Positions 15,815 to 25,800 of a stretch of DNA of 36,536 bases are shown here, in pieces. The notes under the pieces are model-generated. The model did no database searches, had not been told where the DNA came from, and saw only the letters and a program-made list of their open reading frames with translations. The stretch is from Planctomycetota bacterium (GTDB taxonomy: Bacteria; Planctomycetota; UBA1135; GCA-002686595), in contig NYXZ01000014.1 of the NCBI GenBank assembly GCA_002686595.1, positions 1 to 36,536 of the forward strand. The letters are read 5' to 3'. How positions within the stretch are numbered: position 1 is the stretch's first letter; each line of letters opens with the position of its first letter. Position numbers and translations under genes: made by a program.

Positions 15815-18800
15815 GTGACTGCCACACACATTCTCGAAGCCCTTGCCAGGGAGTTTTCCTCTAGTCCCGAACGCGTCCATGCCGTTCTGGAGATGCTCGA
15901 TGCCGGCCTGACACCGCCCCTGATCGGGCGTTTTCGGCGCGCTGACACCGGGGAGCTGCCCGAGAGTGTGATCCGACGCATTCAGCGAGATCGCACGCAG
16001 CTCGAGGAAATGGATCGCCGGCGGGCGACGATCCTGCGCACGCTTGAAGGTTCGGAGGGCGTCGGAGAGAAGGATTTGGAAGGGGTACGCAAGAGTGTCG
16101 ACCGCTTCGAATTAGAGGATCTGCTCCTGCCCCATAGGAGGCCAGAGCCCGAGGTGCAGTTGGCCCTGGATCGTGGATTGGGCGAACTCGCTGATCTGCT
16201 CGTCGCTCCCTATCGCAAGAGCGGGGCCAAGGAGATGCCGGAGCCTGGGGACGTGCAGGCTGCACCCGAGGTACAGGCGCCGTCGGAAGCGGCGGCAGTT
16301 CCCGAGACCGGAACCGCTGGCCAGGCGGAGCCCGCTCAGGAAACGGATGGGGAAACTCAAGCCCAGGAACCGGGCGAGGAAGCTACTTCGCAGGACAGCG
16401 CCGACGGTACTCCGTCGCCAGCAACGGAGCCGGAATCCGCGCCCGTTGCCCCGGCGGGGCAGCCAACAGAAGAGGCGCGGGACACTCAGGATAAGCCGGC
16501 TACTTCCAGCGTGGCTCTCAAGACTGACGAGATTCTGACCCCTGAGCTGGCCCGTGCCTGCCAGGAGTTTGTGCGCCCGGACCGCGGCATTCACACAGAG
16601 GCCGAGGCCCTGGCCGGGGCCATGCGCATCCTGGCTGATCGCCTCTCCCGTGATCCTCGCCTGCGGGGGCTGATCCGCCGCATGCTGCGCAAGCGCGGCG
16701 TTTTGAGCGTGCGGTCCCTGGTGCCGGATAACAAGGCCGGCCGGCATCGCTCGCTGATGAAACTGCGCCAGCCCATGCGCCAACTCCAGGGCCATCGCCT
16801 CCTGGCCCTGCGCCAGGCCCAGAAGGAGCGCGTGCTCACCACGGCGATTTCCCTTGAGCGCGAGGTGGCCATGCCCAAGGTGCTGGCCGCCCTTTCGCGC
16901 CACCGCAATCCCGCCTTCGAGGGTGTCTTGGGCGAGGTGGCCCGCAGGGCCCTGGAGGTGCGCATTCTGCCCATGCTCGAAGGGGACATCCGCTTGGAGT
17001 TGAAGGAGCGGGGCGATGACGAAGCTCTGCGCTTTCTCGCCCAGCACCTGCGCCAGGTTCTGCTGACGCCACCCTGTGGACGTCACCCGGTGGCGGCCGT
17101 GGATGTCAGCGCCCGCGGCGACTGGCTACTCGTCACCGTGGATGAGTCAGGAGAGCCGGCGGGCTCCGGCACGTTGATCGAAATCGCCGACAAGGATGCT
17201 GCCGCCCTAGGAGCCGAGCTCAAGACAGCGCTCGGTGAGAGCCGAGCCCGCACCCTGGCCGTGGGCCATGGGAAGGTGCCGCGGGCCGCGGTCCCCGGTC
17301 TGCGGGCAGCCCTGGCCGCCGCCGGTCTGGACCTGGTCGTGCATGTCGTTTTTGACTCTGGCCTGACCCACTACGCGAATTCCGAAGGCGCCCGCAAGGA
17401 GCTCCCGGACGCCAGCGTGGCCGGGCGCGTGGCCTTGGCCCTAGCCCGTCGCCTCCAGGATCCTCTTCAGGAGTTGCTCAAGGTGGAGCCCCGTTACCTG
17501 GGCCTCGGCGTTGAACAGGGCTTTGTCAGCAAGGCCAATCTGAAACGAACCTACCGGGAAGTGATCGAGTCCTGCGCGGCCCTGGTGGGCTGCGATGTGA
17601 ACCGGGCTTCGGCCTTCTTCCTCGGTTTCATCCCCGGACTGACCAAGGAAGCCGCGGGCAAACTGGCGGAACGCGCCAAGCAGACGCCCTTCAAGAACCG
17701 TGAGGAATTGCGGGGCGAAGGCCTCCTCAGCGAAGCCGAGTGGGCCAATGCGGTGGCTTTCCTGCGCGTGCCTAACTCAGATGAACCCTTGGACCGGACG
17801 GGCCTTCACCCTGAACAGTATCCCCTGGCGCGGCGCCTGTTGGAGGCCGCCGGAGTGACTGCCCAGGAAGGCCTGGGGCGCTCGGGGCTGACCCGTGGCC
17901 TGCGGCGGGACGCCTTTGAGGTGGATGAATACACCTGGCGCGATCTGATGCGCGAGATCTCCCATCCCGGTCGCGATCCTCGGCCGCGTCTGCCCCTGGT
18001 GCGCCTCTTGGAGGGCCCGGTGGATCCTGTGCGCATGACCAAGGACCGTGTACTCGAAGGCGTGGTCACGAATGTGGCCAGCTTCGGTGCTTTTGTGGAT
18101 GTGGGCCTCGAACAGGACGCCATGGTGCACATCAGCGAAGTCTCGGGGCACTATGTCCGCGACGCCCGCGAGGTGCTCAGCGTCGGTCAGGTGGTGCGCG
18201 GGCGCATTCTCGAAAAGCCCGGGCCGCGCTTGGCCATTTCACTCAAGAACGTGCCCCATCCCTCCCGTGCCAGTTCCGGCGGCGGCGGCGGTGGCGGCAA
18301 GGGCGGTCGTTCCGCTGGCCGCGGTGAACGCGGTGAACGGGGCGAGCGTGGTGAGCGGGGTGCCGGTCGGGGACGGCGCGAACGCACGCCCCAGTCGAAT
18401 GTGCGCGCAGCCCAATCGCGCCGCGATGGTCTCGGGGGGGCGGGCCGCGGTGGTCGCGGCGGCGGCGGCGGCGGTCGCGGAGGCGGTGGCGGTGGTCGCG
18501 GCGGTGGCGGTGGATTCATTGGCCGCAAGGGCCGTGGCGGGCGCGAGGAGCGCGATGAACGCGTCGACCTGCGCAAGTTGGATGTGGCCGGTTCCCAGGC
18601 GGGTTCCTGGAGCCCCTTCGCCGCGTTCTTCGACGCCGATCAGAAGGCCGAGGCTCAGGCTCCCAAGGCAGTACCGGTGGCAAAGAAGCCGAAGAAGCCC
18701 AAGCAGTCGCCCGTGGCGGATGATGCGGCTCAAGCGGAAAAGCTTCAGGCTGCCGGTGAGTCTGCCGCTGCGCAGGTCACCGAGGTCGTCGCCCCGGCGG

Positions 18801-18937
18801 CAGCTGGTGAAGGAACAGCCCTGGAGACTGAAAAAACTGAAGTCGGTAAAGCGGCTGGTGCTGCCACTGGCTCAGAGCCTGAGACCCCGTCAGCGACGCC
18901 TGATTGTCAGGCGGAGGAAGGGGCAGCTTCCGAGTAG
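15815..18937 (+). CDS. tex: Tex-family S1 RNA-binding transcription accessory protein with extra low-complexity regions
   Basis: Tex N-terminal helices, YqgF-like core, helix-hairpin-helix (ALVGCDVNRASAFFLGFIPGLTKEAAGKLAERAKQTPFKNREELR), S1 domain (LEGVVTNVASFGAFVDVGLEQDAMVHISEVSGHYVRDAREVLSVGQVVRGRILE), then a Gly/Arg-rich tail. GTG start. Confidence 0.95.
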   Translation: MTATHILEALAREFSSSPERVHAVLEMLDAGLTPPLIGRFRRADTGELPESVIRRIQRDRTQLEEMDRRRATILRTLEGSEGVGEKDLEGVRKSVDRFELEDLLLPHRRPEPEVQLALDRGLGELADLLVAPYRKSGAKEMPEPGDVQAAPEVQAPSEAAAVPETGTAGQAEPAQETDGETQAQEPGEEATSQDSADGTPSPATEPESAPVAPAGQPTEEARDTQDKPATSSVALKTDEILTPELARACQEFVRPDRGIHTEAEALAGAMRILADRLSRDPRLRGLIRRMLRKRGVLSVRSLVPDNKAGRHRSLMKLRQPMRQLQGHRLLALRQAQKERVLTTAISLEREVAMPKVLAALSRHRNPAFEGVLGEVARRALEVRILPMLEGDIRLELKERGDDEALRFLAQHLRQVLLTPPCGRHPVAAVDVSARGDWLLVTVDESGEPAGSGTLIEIADKDAAALGAELKTALGESRARTLAVGHGKVPRAAVPGLRAALAAAGLDLVVHVVFDSGLTHYANSEGARKELPDASVAGRVALALARRLQDPLQELLKVEPRYLGLGVEQGFVSKANLKRTYREVIESCAALVGCDVNRASAFFLGFIPGLTKEAAGKLAERAKQTPFKNREELRGEGLLSEAEWANAVAFLRVPNSDEPLDRTGLHPEQYPLARRLLEAAGVTAQEGLGRSGLTRGLRRDAFEVDEYTWRDLMREISHPGRDPRPRLPLVRLLEGPVDPVRMTKDRVLEGVVTNVASFGAFVDVGLEQDAMVHISEVSGHYVRDAREVLSVGQVVRGRILEKPGPRLAISLKNVPHPSRASSGGGGGGGKGGRSAGRGERGERGERGERGAGRGRRERTPQSNVRAAQSRRDGLGGAGRGGRGGGGGGRGGGGGGRGGGGGFIGRKGRGGREERDERVDLRKLDVAGSQAGSWSPFAAFFDADQKAEAQAPKAVPVAKKPKKPKQSPVADDAAQAEKLQAAGESAAAQVTEVVAPAAAGEGTALETEKTEVGKAAGAATGSEPETPSATPDCQAEEGAASE

Positions 18938-18940
18938 GGC

Positions 18941-19108
18941 TCAGTTGGAACTGGGAGGAAGATCCTGATCTTCCTCGTCCAAATCCACGCTGATGACCCA
19001 ATCCTCGTCCTCCTCCTCTGGGGGAGCGGGGGGTATGTCCATGTCCCAGGAATCTGAAATGGGCCTCGGCAGCCAATCGAGGGGGGCTTGTTCCCGGGGG
19101 TGATTCAT
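18941..19108 (-). CDS. Possible small acidic protein (55 aa)
   Basis: MNHPREQAPLDWLPRPISDSWDMDIPPAPPEEEDEDWVISVDLDEEDQDLPPSSN; convergent with tex and divergent from ptsI. No homology recognised. Confidence 0.3.
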   Translation of the reverse strand: MNHPREQAPLDWLPRPISDSWDMDIPPAPPEEEDEDWVISVDLDEEDQDLPPSSN

Positions 19109-19198
19109 GGCCCTTCGTCGGGAGAATCCAAGCCTGTCCTTGAGCCCAATCGGTCTGTGGTGCGAAACAGCCCCCGAGGAGGTACTCTTACCAAAGCC

Positions 19199-20974
19199 AT
19201 GTTGACCAAGCGTCTCGTCAATGGAGTGGGCGTGGCCCCGGGCCTGGCCCTGGGGGCTGCCCATGTGGTGCGGAGCGGCTCAGGCTCCGTGCCGACCTGG
19301 TCCGTGGCGGCGGATGAAGTGGAGCCCGAGGTCCAGCGACTGCGGTTGGCGGTGGAGGAGGCGGCCCTTGAACTAACGCGCCAGCAGGAAGCAGTGGCCA
19401 GCGCCTCCGGTGAGCAGGAGGCTGGCATCTTCGGTGTGCATCGCGCTGTGCTGGAGGATCCCGGTGCCCTGAAGCGAGCCATGGAGACGATCCGCGAGGA
19501 ACGCATCAATGCCGAAGCGGCGGTGCAAAACCTGGTCAATCGCCTGCGCCAGACCATGCAGAGCATGGAGGGCGAGTCCTTGCGCAGTTTCAGCGCGGAC
19601 TTTACAGAACCCTGGGAAATCGTGCTCGACTATCTGATGCAGAAGAACCGCGAGAGAATTCTCTCCGGCGCGTCGGCTGTGATTCTCGCGGCGGAGGAAT
19701 TGACTCCCAAGCTCGTCACCTATTTGGCTCGGGAGAAAATCCTGGCAGTGGTGGCGGAGAAGGGAGGCCGCTTTTCACACGGCGCCGTTCTGGCGCGGTC
19801 GTTTGGTATTCCCTGCATCGTGGGCTTGCCCAATTTATTGGCGCGCCTGGAACAGGGCATGCAGTTGTGGGTTGATGGCGACGCGGGCACGGTGCAGCTC
19901 CGGCCCGGCAAAGAGGATGTGGACCTGTTTCTGGAGCGCCGCGCGCGGCGGGAAACGCGCCAGGCCTACTTGCAGCTGCACGCTGGCCTGCCGGCCGTCA
20001 CCACCGATGGAGAGGAACTTGAGGTGGAGGTCAATGTGGAGAGTGTCCGCGACCTGGAGACCTTCTCCAAGGAGCATTGCGATGGCGTGGGCCTGCTGCG
20101 CACGGAGTTCCTCTATATGGAGCGCAGCCAGTTTCCATCGGAGGAAGAGCAGTATCGGCTCTACCGCAGGGTCCTGGAACACATGGACGCCAGGCCCGTG
20201 ACCCTGCGCACGCTGGACATCGGTTGTGACAAACAACTGCCGTACTTCCAGACTCCCCAGGAGCCGAATCCGGCCCTGGGTTGGCGCGGCCTGCGCATCT
20301 CCCTTGAATGGCAGGATCTCCTGCGTGTTCAACTGCGGGCCGCCCTGCGGGCCAGCGTCCATGGATCCCTGCGCCTCCTGTTGCCCATGGTTACCTCTAT
20401 TGAGGAGATTCGCACGGTGCGCACCGTCTTCGACGAGGTGCGCGGACAGCTCCTGAATCAGGGCTATGATGTGGCCGAGAACATCCCCGTGGGCATCATG
20501 GTCGAGGTGCCGGCCACGGTCTTCACCCTGGAGACGATTCTGGCGGAAGTGGACTTCATCAGCGTGGGAAGCAATGACCTGGTCCAGTACATCCTGGCGG
20601 TGGATCGAGACAATTCACTGGTCGCCAAGCTCTACGACCCCTATCACCCGGCGGTCCTCAAGGCCCTGTCCCAAATAGCCCTCGCGGCGCGGGCAGCGGG
20701 CAAGCCGGCCAGCGTCTGTGGGGAGTTGGCCGGTGACTACGCCACTGCCCTGGCCCTGCTGGGCATGGGGTACAGCGGGGTCAGCGTGGCTCCCAACTTC
20801 CTCGGGGAGATCAAGGTGGCGGTGCGCGAGACAAGTTTCGCCGACGCCCGCAATCTCGCCGGAAGCCTTTGCCATGCAACGACTTCCGCAGATGCCTTGG
20901 AAGCCCTCCAGAGCCTGCGCCGCAGGCTTCACACGCGGCGCCTGGCCAGTGAAACGGAGACCGGCGGAGCCTAA
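19199..20974 (+). CDS. ptsI: PTS phosphoenolpyruvate-protein phosphotransferase (enzyme I)
   Basis: GVGVAPGLALGAAHVV, active-site region GGRFSHGAVLARSFGIPCIVG, GVGLLRTEFLYMER, RTLDIGCDKQLPYF, FISVGSNDLVQYILAVDRDN, SVCGELAGD. Confidence 0.95.
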   Translation: MLTKRLVNGVGVAPGLALGAAHVVRSGSGSVPTWSVAADEVEPEVQRLRLAVEEAALELTRQQEAVASASGEQEAGIFGVHRAVLEDPGALKRAMETIREERINAEAAVQNLVNRLRQTMQSMEGESLRSFSADFTEPWEIVLDYLMQKNRERILSGASAVILAAEELTPKLVTYLAREKILAVVAEKGGRFSHGAVLARSFGIPCIVGLPNLLARLEQGMQLWVDGDAGTVQLRPGKEDVDLFLERRARRETRQAYLQLHAGLPAVTTDGEELEVEVNVESVRDLETFSKEHCDGVGLLRTEFLYMERSQFPSEEEQYRLYRRVLEHMDARPVTLRTLDIGCDKQLPYFQTPQEPNPALGWRGLRISLEWQDLLRVQLRAALRASVHGSLRLLLPMVTSIEEIRTVRTVFDEVRGQLLNQGYDVAENIPVGIMVEVPATVFTLETILAEVDFISVGSNDLVQYILAVDRDNSLVAKLYDPYHPAVLKALSQIALAARAAGKPASVCGELAGDYATALALLGMGYSGVSVAPNFLGEIKVAVRETSFADARNLAGSLCHATTSADALEALQSLRRRLHTRRLASETETGGA

Positions 20975-21072
20975 ATATTCCGCCGTTTTACCCCCTGGGA
21001 TCAGCCACGCAGGGTAAAGGCGGCAATTTGCTGAGTTCTTGGTATAGTGTGGGCCAAGAAGAATGGAGTTCC

Positions 21073-21795
21073 GTGCAACACACAAACTGGGGCGGCGACA
21101 AGCCCTCTAAGCCGCGCCGGGGCCGTTGGTCCCAGGCGGAAATCGCCAGGTTCCGCGAGACCTATGGTCTGCGGGATGATGCTTCCGTAGCCCGGGAGCT
21201 GAATCGTTCCGTCAGCAGTGTTCGCAAGATGGCCGAGCAGGTCTTCAACGAACCCCTCCGCAGCGGGCCCTGGACACCCTTGGATGGGAAGCTGCTTAAG
21301 AAGTACCTGGGGGCCACCACTCCGGAGGTCATCGCCAAGATCATGGCCCGTCCGGTGGATCAAGTGCGGCGGCAAATCGAAGCCCTGGGCCAGGACCGCC
21401 TTGAGGGCTCCGCCACCTGGAGCCAGGAGGAGAGCGCTGAGCTCAAACGCGTGTTCGGCACGCGTACGGACGAGGATCTTTCGTTGATTTTTGGCCGGCC
21501 GGTGCAGTCCCTGCTAGATGAGGCTGAGCGCCTTTGCCTCGCAAAGGACAAGGCCTTTGTGCGTCGCGTCACCGGCGAGGCAACCACGCGCATGCCGCGC
21601 TGGAAAGATAGTGAGTTGGAGATTCTCAGGGAGCTCTATCCCCTGGAACCCAACCTGTCCATCGCCAAGAGTTTGGGGCGCTCGGTGAAGAGCGTGGTAT
21701 CCAAGGCCCATAACATGGGCCTGAAGAAGAACCCGGAACGCTTGCAGCAAATGGGTCAACAGAACGTCAGCCTGCGCTATAACCGCAAGGGTTAG
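21073..21795 (+). CDS. Putative DNA-binding protein with four Myb/SANT-like helical repeats
   Basis: Repeats of about 46 aa, each opening with a W-anchored helix (GRWSQAEIARFRETYG, GPWTPLDGKLLKKYLG, ATWSQEESAELKRVFG, PRWKDSELEILRELYP) and followed by an HTH-like segment (SVARELNRSVSSVRKMAE, SIAKSLGRSVKSVVSKAHNMGLKK). GTG start preceded by GGAG. Confidence 0.75.
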   Translation: MQHTNWGGDKPSKPRRGRWSQAEIARFRETYGLRDDASVARELNRSVSSVRKMAEQVFNEPLRSGPWTPLDGKLLKKYLGATTPEVIAKIMARPVDQVRRQIEALGQDRLEGSATWSQEESAELKRVFGTRTDEDLSLIFGRPVQSLLDEAERLCLAKDKAFVRRVTGEATTRMPRWKDSELEILRELYPLEPNLSIAKSLGRSVKSVVSKAHNMGLKKNPERLQQMGQQNVSLRYNRKG

Positions 21796-21903
21796 GCGCC
21801 TGCATTCTTCAGGTCAGTGCGTGGGTGACCCGCGGGCGATGTCTCGGATTCTCGAGGTTGAGCGGCCTCATCTTGCAGGTCTGAGCGCGGGAGAGCATCC
21901 AGC

Positions 21904-22806
21904 TCAGAACTGCAGTTTCATGCAGAACAGCGAGCCGCCGCCCTTGAGGAATTCAGAAGTGTCCAGCTCCCGCAGGGCGTAGTTCCAGGAACGCAGTCCC
22001 CGCGCAGATTCCGGGCAGTTAGACGGCAGCAGTACCGTGTGTCCATCGGGGCAGAGAAGATTGCAGGCCAGACGTCGGCGGGCCTCGTCTTCCGGGGCGA
22101 CCAGGCGTTTTGGGAAGGCGAGCTCCACCAACCCTCGCCCCGCTGCGTCGAAAGCCTCCGGGAACCAGAGACAGTGCTCTTCGTCCAGCAGCGCCAAGCA
22201 GGTGTCCAAGTGATAGAAGTCAGGGTCAGCCAGGTTCAGGAGGATGATTGGCAGGTCATAACGCTCGGCCAGCTCCGCCCAGGCGCGCTCGTCAGAACGG
22301 GGGCCAACGCCGGCCCACAACAGGCGGCGTCCGGGATGCCAGAGGCCGTCGCCGGTGCCTTCAAGGGGAGCGGCTGATTCAAGCGCGGGGGCGCAGGTGA
22401 CGCCCCGGGAACGCAGAAACTGCAGCATGTGGTGCACCTCGTCGGCTCGCTCTGAACTAGCCATTTGTGACGGCAGCACAGCCGCCTCCGGACCCTCCAG
22501 GCCCGGGGGCAGGGGCAGGGCCGGATTGGCGCAGAACACCAAGTCCGGGTGCTGTGCCAGGGGCGGCATCACCATCAGTTCGACATCCAATTCAGAGCAG
22601 GCCCGGTGCAGGGCCTGCCACTGTTCCCGGGCCAACTCCCGATCCACGACCTGCAGCTCGCCATCCTCATCCACCATGTGTGGATTGATCGCATAGTGCA
22701 CATCGTAGTCCCGGGGATCGGCCAGCAGGATGCGCTTCGGGCGGGGAGTGCGGGGCAGTTCAGTCGGGCTGAAATCGAGCTCGGTTGCCGTTCTGATCAG
22801 GGGCAT
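21904..22806 (-). CDS. Amidinotransferase/guanidino-group hydrolase family protein (DDAH / arginine dihydrolase-like)
   Basis: YAINPHM, MPPLAQHPDLVFCANPAL, EGTGDGLW, FYHLDTCLALL, and catalytic-Cys motif FLKGGGSLFCMKL. Confidence 0.9.
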   Translation of the reverse strand: MPLIRTATELDFSPTELPRTPRPKRILLADPRDYDVHYAINPHMVDEDGELQVVDRELAREQWQALHRACSELDVELMVMPPLAQHPDLVFCANPALPLPPGLEGPEAAVLPSQMASSERADEVHHMLQFLRSRGVTCAPALESAAPLEGTGDGLWHPGRRLLWAGVGPRSDERAWAELAERYDLPIILLNLADPDFYHLDTCLALLDEEHCLWFPEAFDAAGRGLVELAFPKRLVAPEDEARRRLACNLLCPDGHTVLLPSNCPESARGLRSWNYALRELDTSEFLKGGGSLFCMKLQF

Positions 22807-22815
22807 GTTCTCACC

Positions 22816-25800
22816 CTACCAGATCCGTTCAGCACGCAGGGTGTGTGCTCCGAGGTGTTCATCCACAACACCGGTGATGCACAGGGCACCGCGTTCCGCC
22901 AGGCGTTGACCGTCCCGGCGATAGACATCCGGGAAGAGCACCGCTTCCGCCACACCGGACTCGTCCTCCAGCGTCACGAAACGCATCCAGTCTCCCTGCT
23001 CTGTTTGCAGGCGCCGGGTGGCCGCCGGCCAACCGCGCAGGGTGATGCGCCCACCGCGAAACTTGGCCAGCCGGGCACAGGGCGTGGGGCGGGGCGGTCG
23101 GCGGCCGCTGGCGGCGGCTCGTTCGTCTGCTGGGCAAGGGAAGATCCGCAGGGGGTGGTCGGTGAGGGTGAAGCCGAGCAACTCGAACTCCAGTTGCCCC
23201 CTGGTTTGACGATCCGTATCAGGCAGCCCCGGGAGAACCACGGCGGAGAGTGGAGGGGCGGGAAACAGGGAGCGCGTTCCGTGTCTGGACGGGGGAGTGT
23301 CCCCAAACCCCAGCCCCGCCTGTCCCCAAGCGCCGCTCCGAGCCGCCTCAACTTTCTCCGTCCGGCGGCTTTTCGGCGTGGCGTTGCAGGAATCCAGGAC
23401 ACCCATGTCCAGGGGACCTGCCTCGTGGACCGCTGCCCCTTGGGGCAACCGTTGGCGCGGGGTGCGCAGCAGGTGCAGCCGCCAGAGGAGTTCCGGCCGC
23501 GTGCGGTCGAAGTCATCGAGGGCTCCGCACTGGATCAGGTTCTCGGCCTCGTCACCGTGGGCGCCGCTGCGTTCCATGAGGTCCGGCAGGGAAGTGAAAG
23601 CGCCGCCTGCGGCACGGGAAGTGAGTATGCGTTCGAGGGTCTGTTGGGAAAGACCTTTCACCTGGCTCAGTCCCGTACGCAGGGTGGGTTGTGGATCATC
23701 CTCGTTCGATTGCTGACCAGCTTTGGCGGTGTTCCATTCCACCGCGAAGCTGCGGGCACTGCGGTTCACACTGGGCCCGAGAATGGGGACGCCCAGGCGT
23801 CGAGCCTCTTCCACATAGACGCGGCGTGGGTAGTAGCCGGTTTCGCTGGCCAGGAAAGCGGTCATGAAAACCGCCGGGTAGTGGGCCTTCAACCAGGCTG
23901 TGCGGTAGGCGATGCGTCCGTAGGTGACCGCATGGGCTTTGCAGAAGGCGAAGGAGGCGAAGTTGGCGATCAGTTCCCAGGTGCCGCGCACTTCGCTCCA
24001 GGGCAGGCCCTCTTCCGTGCAACCGCGCTGAAACTGTGCGCGGAGATCGCCGGTATCCCGCCCACGCCTGTTTTGCAGGGCGCGTCGCAGGAGGTCGGCC
24101 TGGCCCAGGTCCATGCCGGTCAAGAGCGACACGGCCTGTAGCACATCCTCCTGGTAGAGCATGATGCCGTGGGTGTCCCAGAGCAGCTCGGTCAGGCGTG
24201 GATGGGGCGGTGTGGCCGGCTCTAGACCGCGGAAGCGGCGCACATAGGCGTCCTTCATGCCGGCGCCCGCCGGTCCGGGCCGAATCAGGGCAATGGCCTG
24301 GATGACATCATCCATGGTCTGGGCACCGCTCTGTTGGAGCAGGCCGCGCATACCCGGAGATTCGATTTGAAAGCACCCGATGGTGCTGCCCGTGGCGAGC
24401 AGACGCGCCGTGGCGGGATCGTTTTCGGGGATCGTTTCCAGTTCGAGCTGGCACTCCTGTTCGGCGAGCGTTGCGAGGGAGTCGGCGAGGACTGTCAGGG
24501 CTCGATTGCCCAGCAGATCCATCTTCACCAGGCCGACAGCTTCAACCGGGTCCTTGTCGAACTGCGTCACCACCATGCCCGCCGCGGCCCGCTGGCAGGG
24601 TGAGAAGTCGGTGATCGGTCCGGGGGAAACGACCACTCCTCCGGGGTGCAAACCGAAATGGCGCGGCGCGTCCAGCAGGCCCGCCGCCGCTACCAGGACC
24701 TTTCGCCAACGCTTGTCTTCGAACGGAAAGGCGCGGGCCTCCGGGGCGCTGGCCAGGGCGCCCGCCACGGGATTGTTCGCCAGTCCAGGTGCTGGGACAG
24801 CGAGGCCGGGGGACGATTCATGATGATAGTGGGGCAGGCGCTTAGCCCAACGGTTCACCAGGGCCGGGGGCTGTCCCAGGGCCAGGGCCGCCTCGCGGAA
24901 GGCGGAGCGCAAACCGAAGCGGTTCAAGGTGCAGATCATGGCCGTGCGCTCGGCGCCGAACAGTTCGTAGACATGTTCGAGCACCTCTTCCCGTCGCCGC
25001 CAACAAAAGTCGAGGTCGATATCCGGGCGGTCGCGGCGCTCGGGGTTCAGGAAGCGTTCGAAGGGCAGACGATAACGCAGGGGATCGGCGTCGGTCAGGT
25101 ACAGGCAGTGGGCCACCAAGCTGTCCGCCGCCGAACCGCGCCCGACACAGGGAATGCCACGCCCGCGGGCGAAGTCGGCGATGTCCTTGACCAGCAGGAA
25201 GTAGGGGGCAAAGCCCAGGTCGTTGATCGTGGAGAGTTCCTGGGCGAGGCGCCGCAGCACTTCCGGTCGCAGGGGGCGATAGCGTTTGCTGGCACCTGCG
25301 AAGGCCAGGGCTGACAGGCGCGAATAGGCGCTTTCACCGGCGGCCAGGGCGACTTGTGGAAAGTGGACACCGCCTAGGGGCGGCGTGTAGCGGCAACGCC
25401 GGGCCACGGCCAGGGTGCGCGCTAGGGCGCCCGGAAGCTGGCGCTCTTGCGGCGAGGCGTCGCTGGTGTGTGACCAGGGCCCAGCTATCTCTTCCAGCTC
25501 CGCGTAGAGGGCGACCATCTCCGCCGCGGAGAGCAGGTGCGCCGGGGCCTGTGCCAACCATTTGGCTGGTACCTGCTCGAGTAGGGAACGGGCGCCGATG
25601 GCCACGCGCAAACGATGTTGGGCGTGGTCCTCGGCCCGGGCGTGATATACATCTGGAACAGCCACCGTCGCCACGCCCGTGGCCCGGGCTGCCTCCAGCA
25701 TGACATGGGCGGCCACGGCCTGGCCTGGCCCGACGCGCTCTGGTTCGCTGGCAGTGGTGCCGCTGCCTTCATCCGCTCCCAGCGGCGCGCGCGGGTCGCG

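Noticed and set aside
16112-17086. 324-aa minus-strand ORF within tex
   Set aside because: Antisense to well-supported Tex domains and insert.
18187-18576. 129-aa Pro-rich minus-strand ORF (PPPPPRPPPPPPRPP)
   Set aside because: Simply the antisense reading of the Gly-rich tail of Tex.
22549-24141. 530-aa plus-strand ORF antisense to dnaE2
   Set aside because: dnaE2 on the minus strand has clear motifs over the whole interval. The antisense translation is low-complexity with no domain, a common high-GC artefact.
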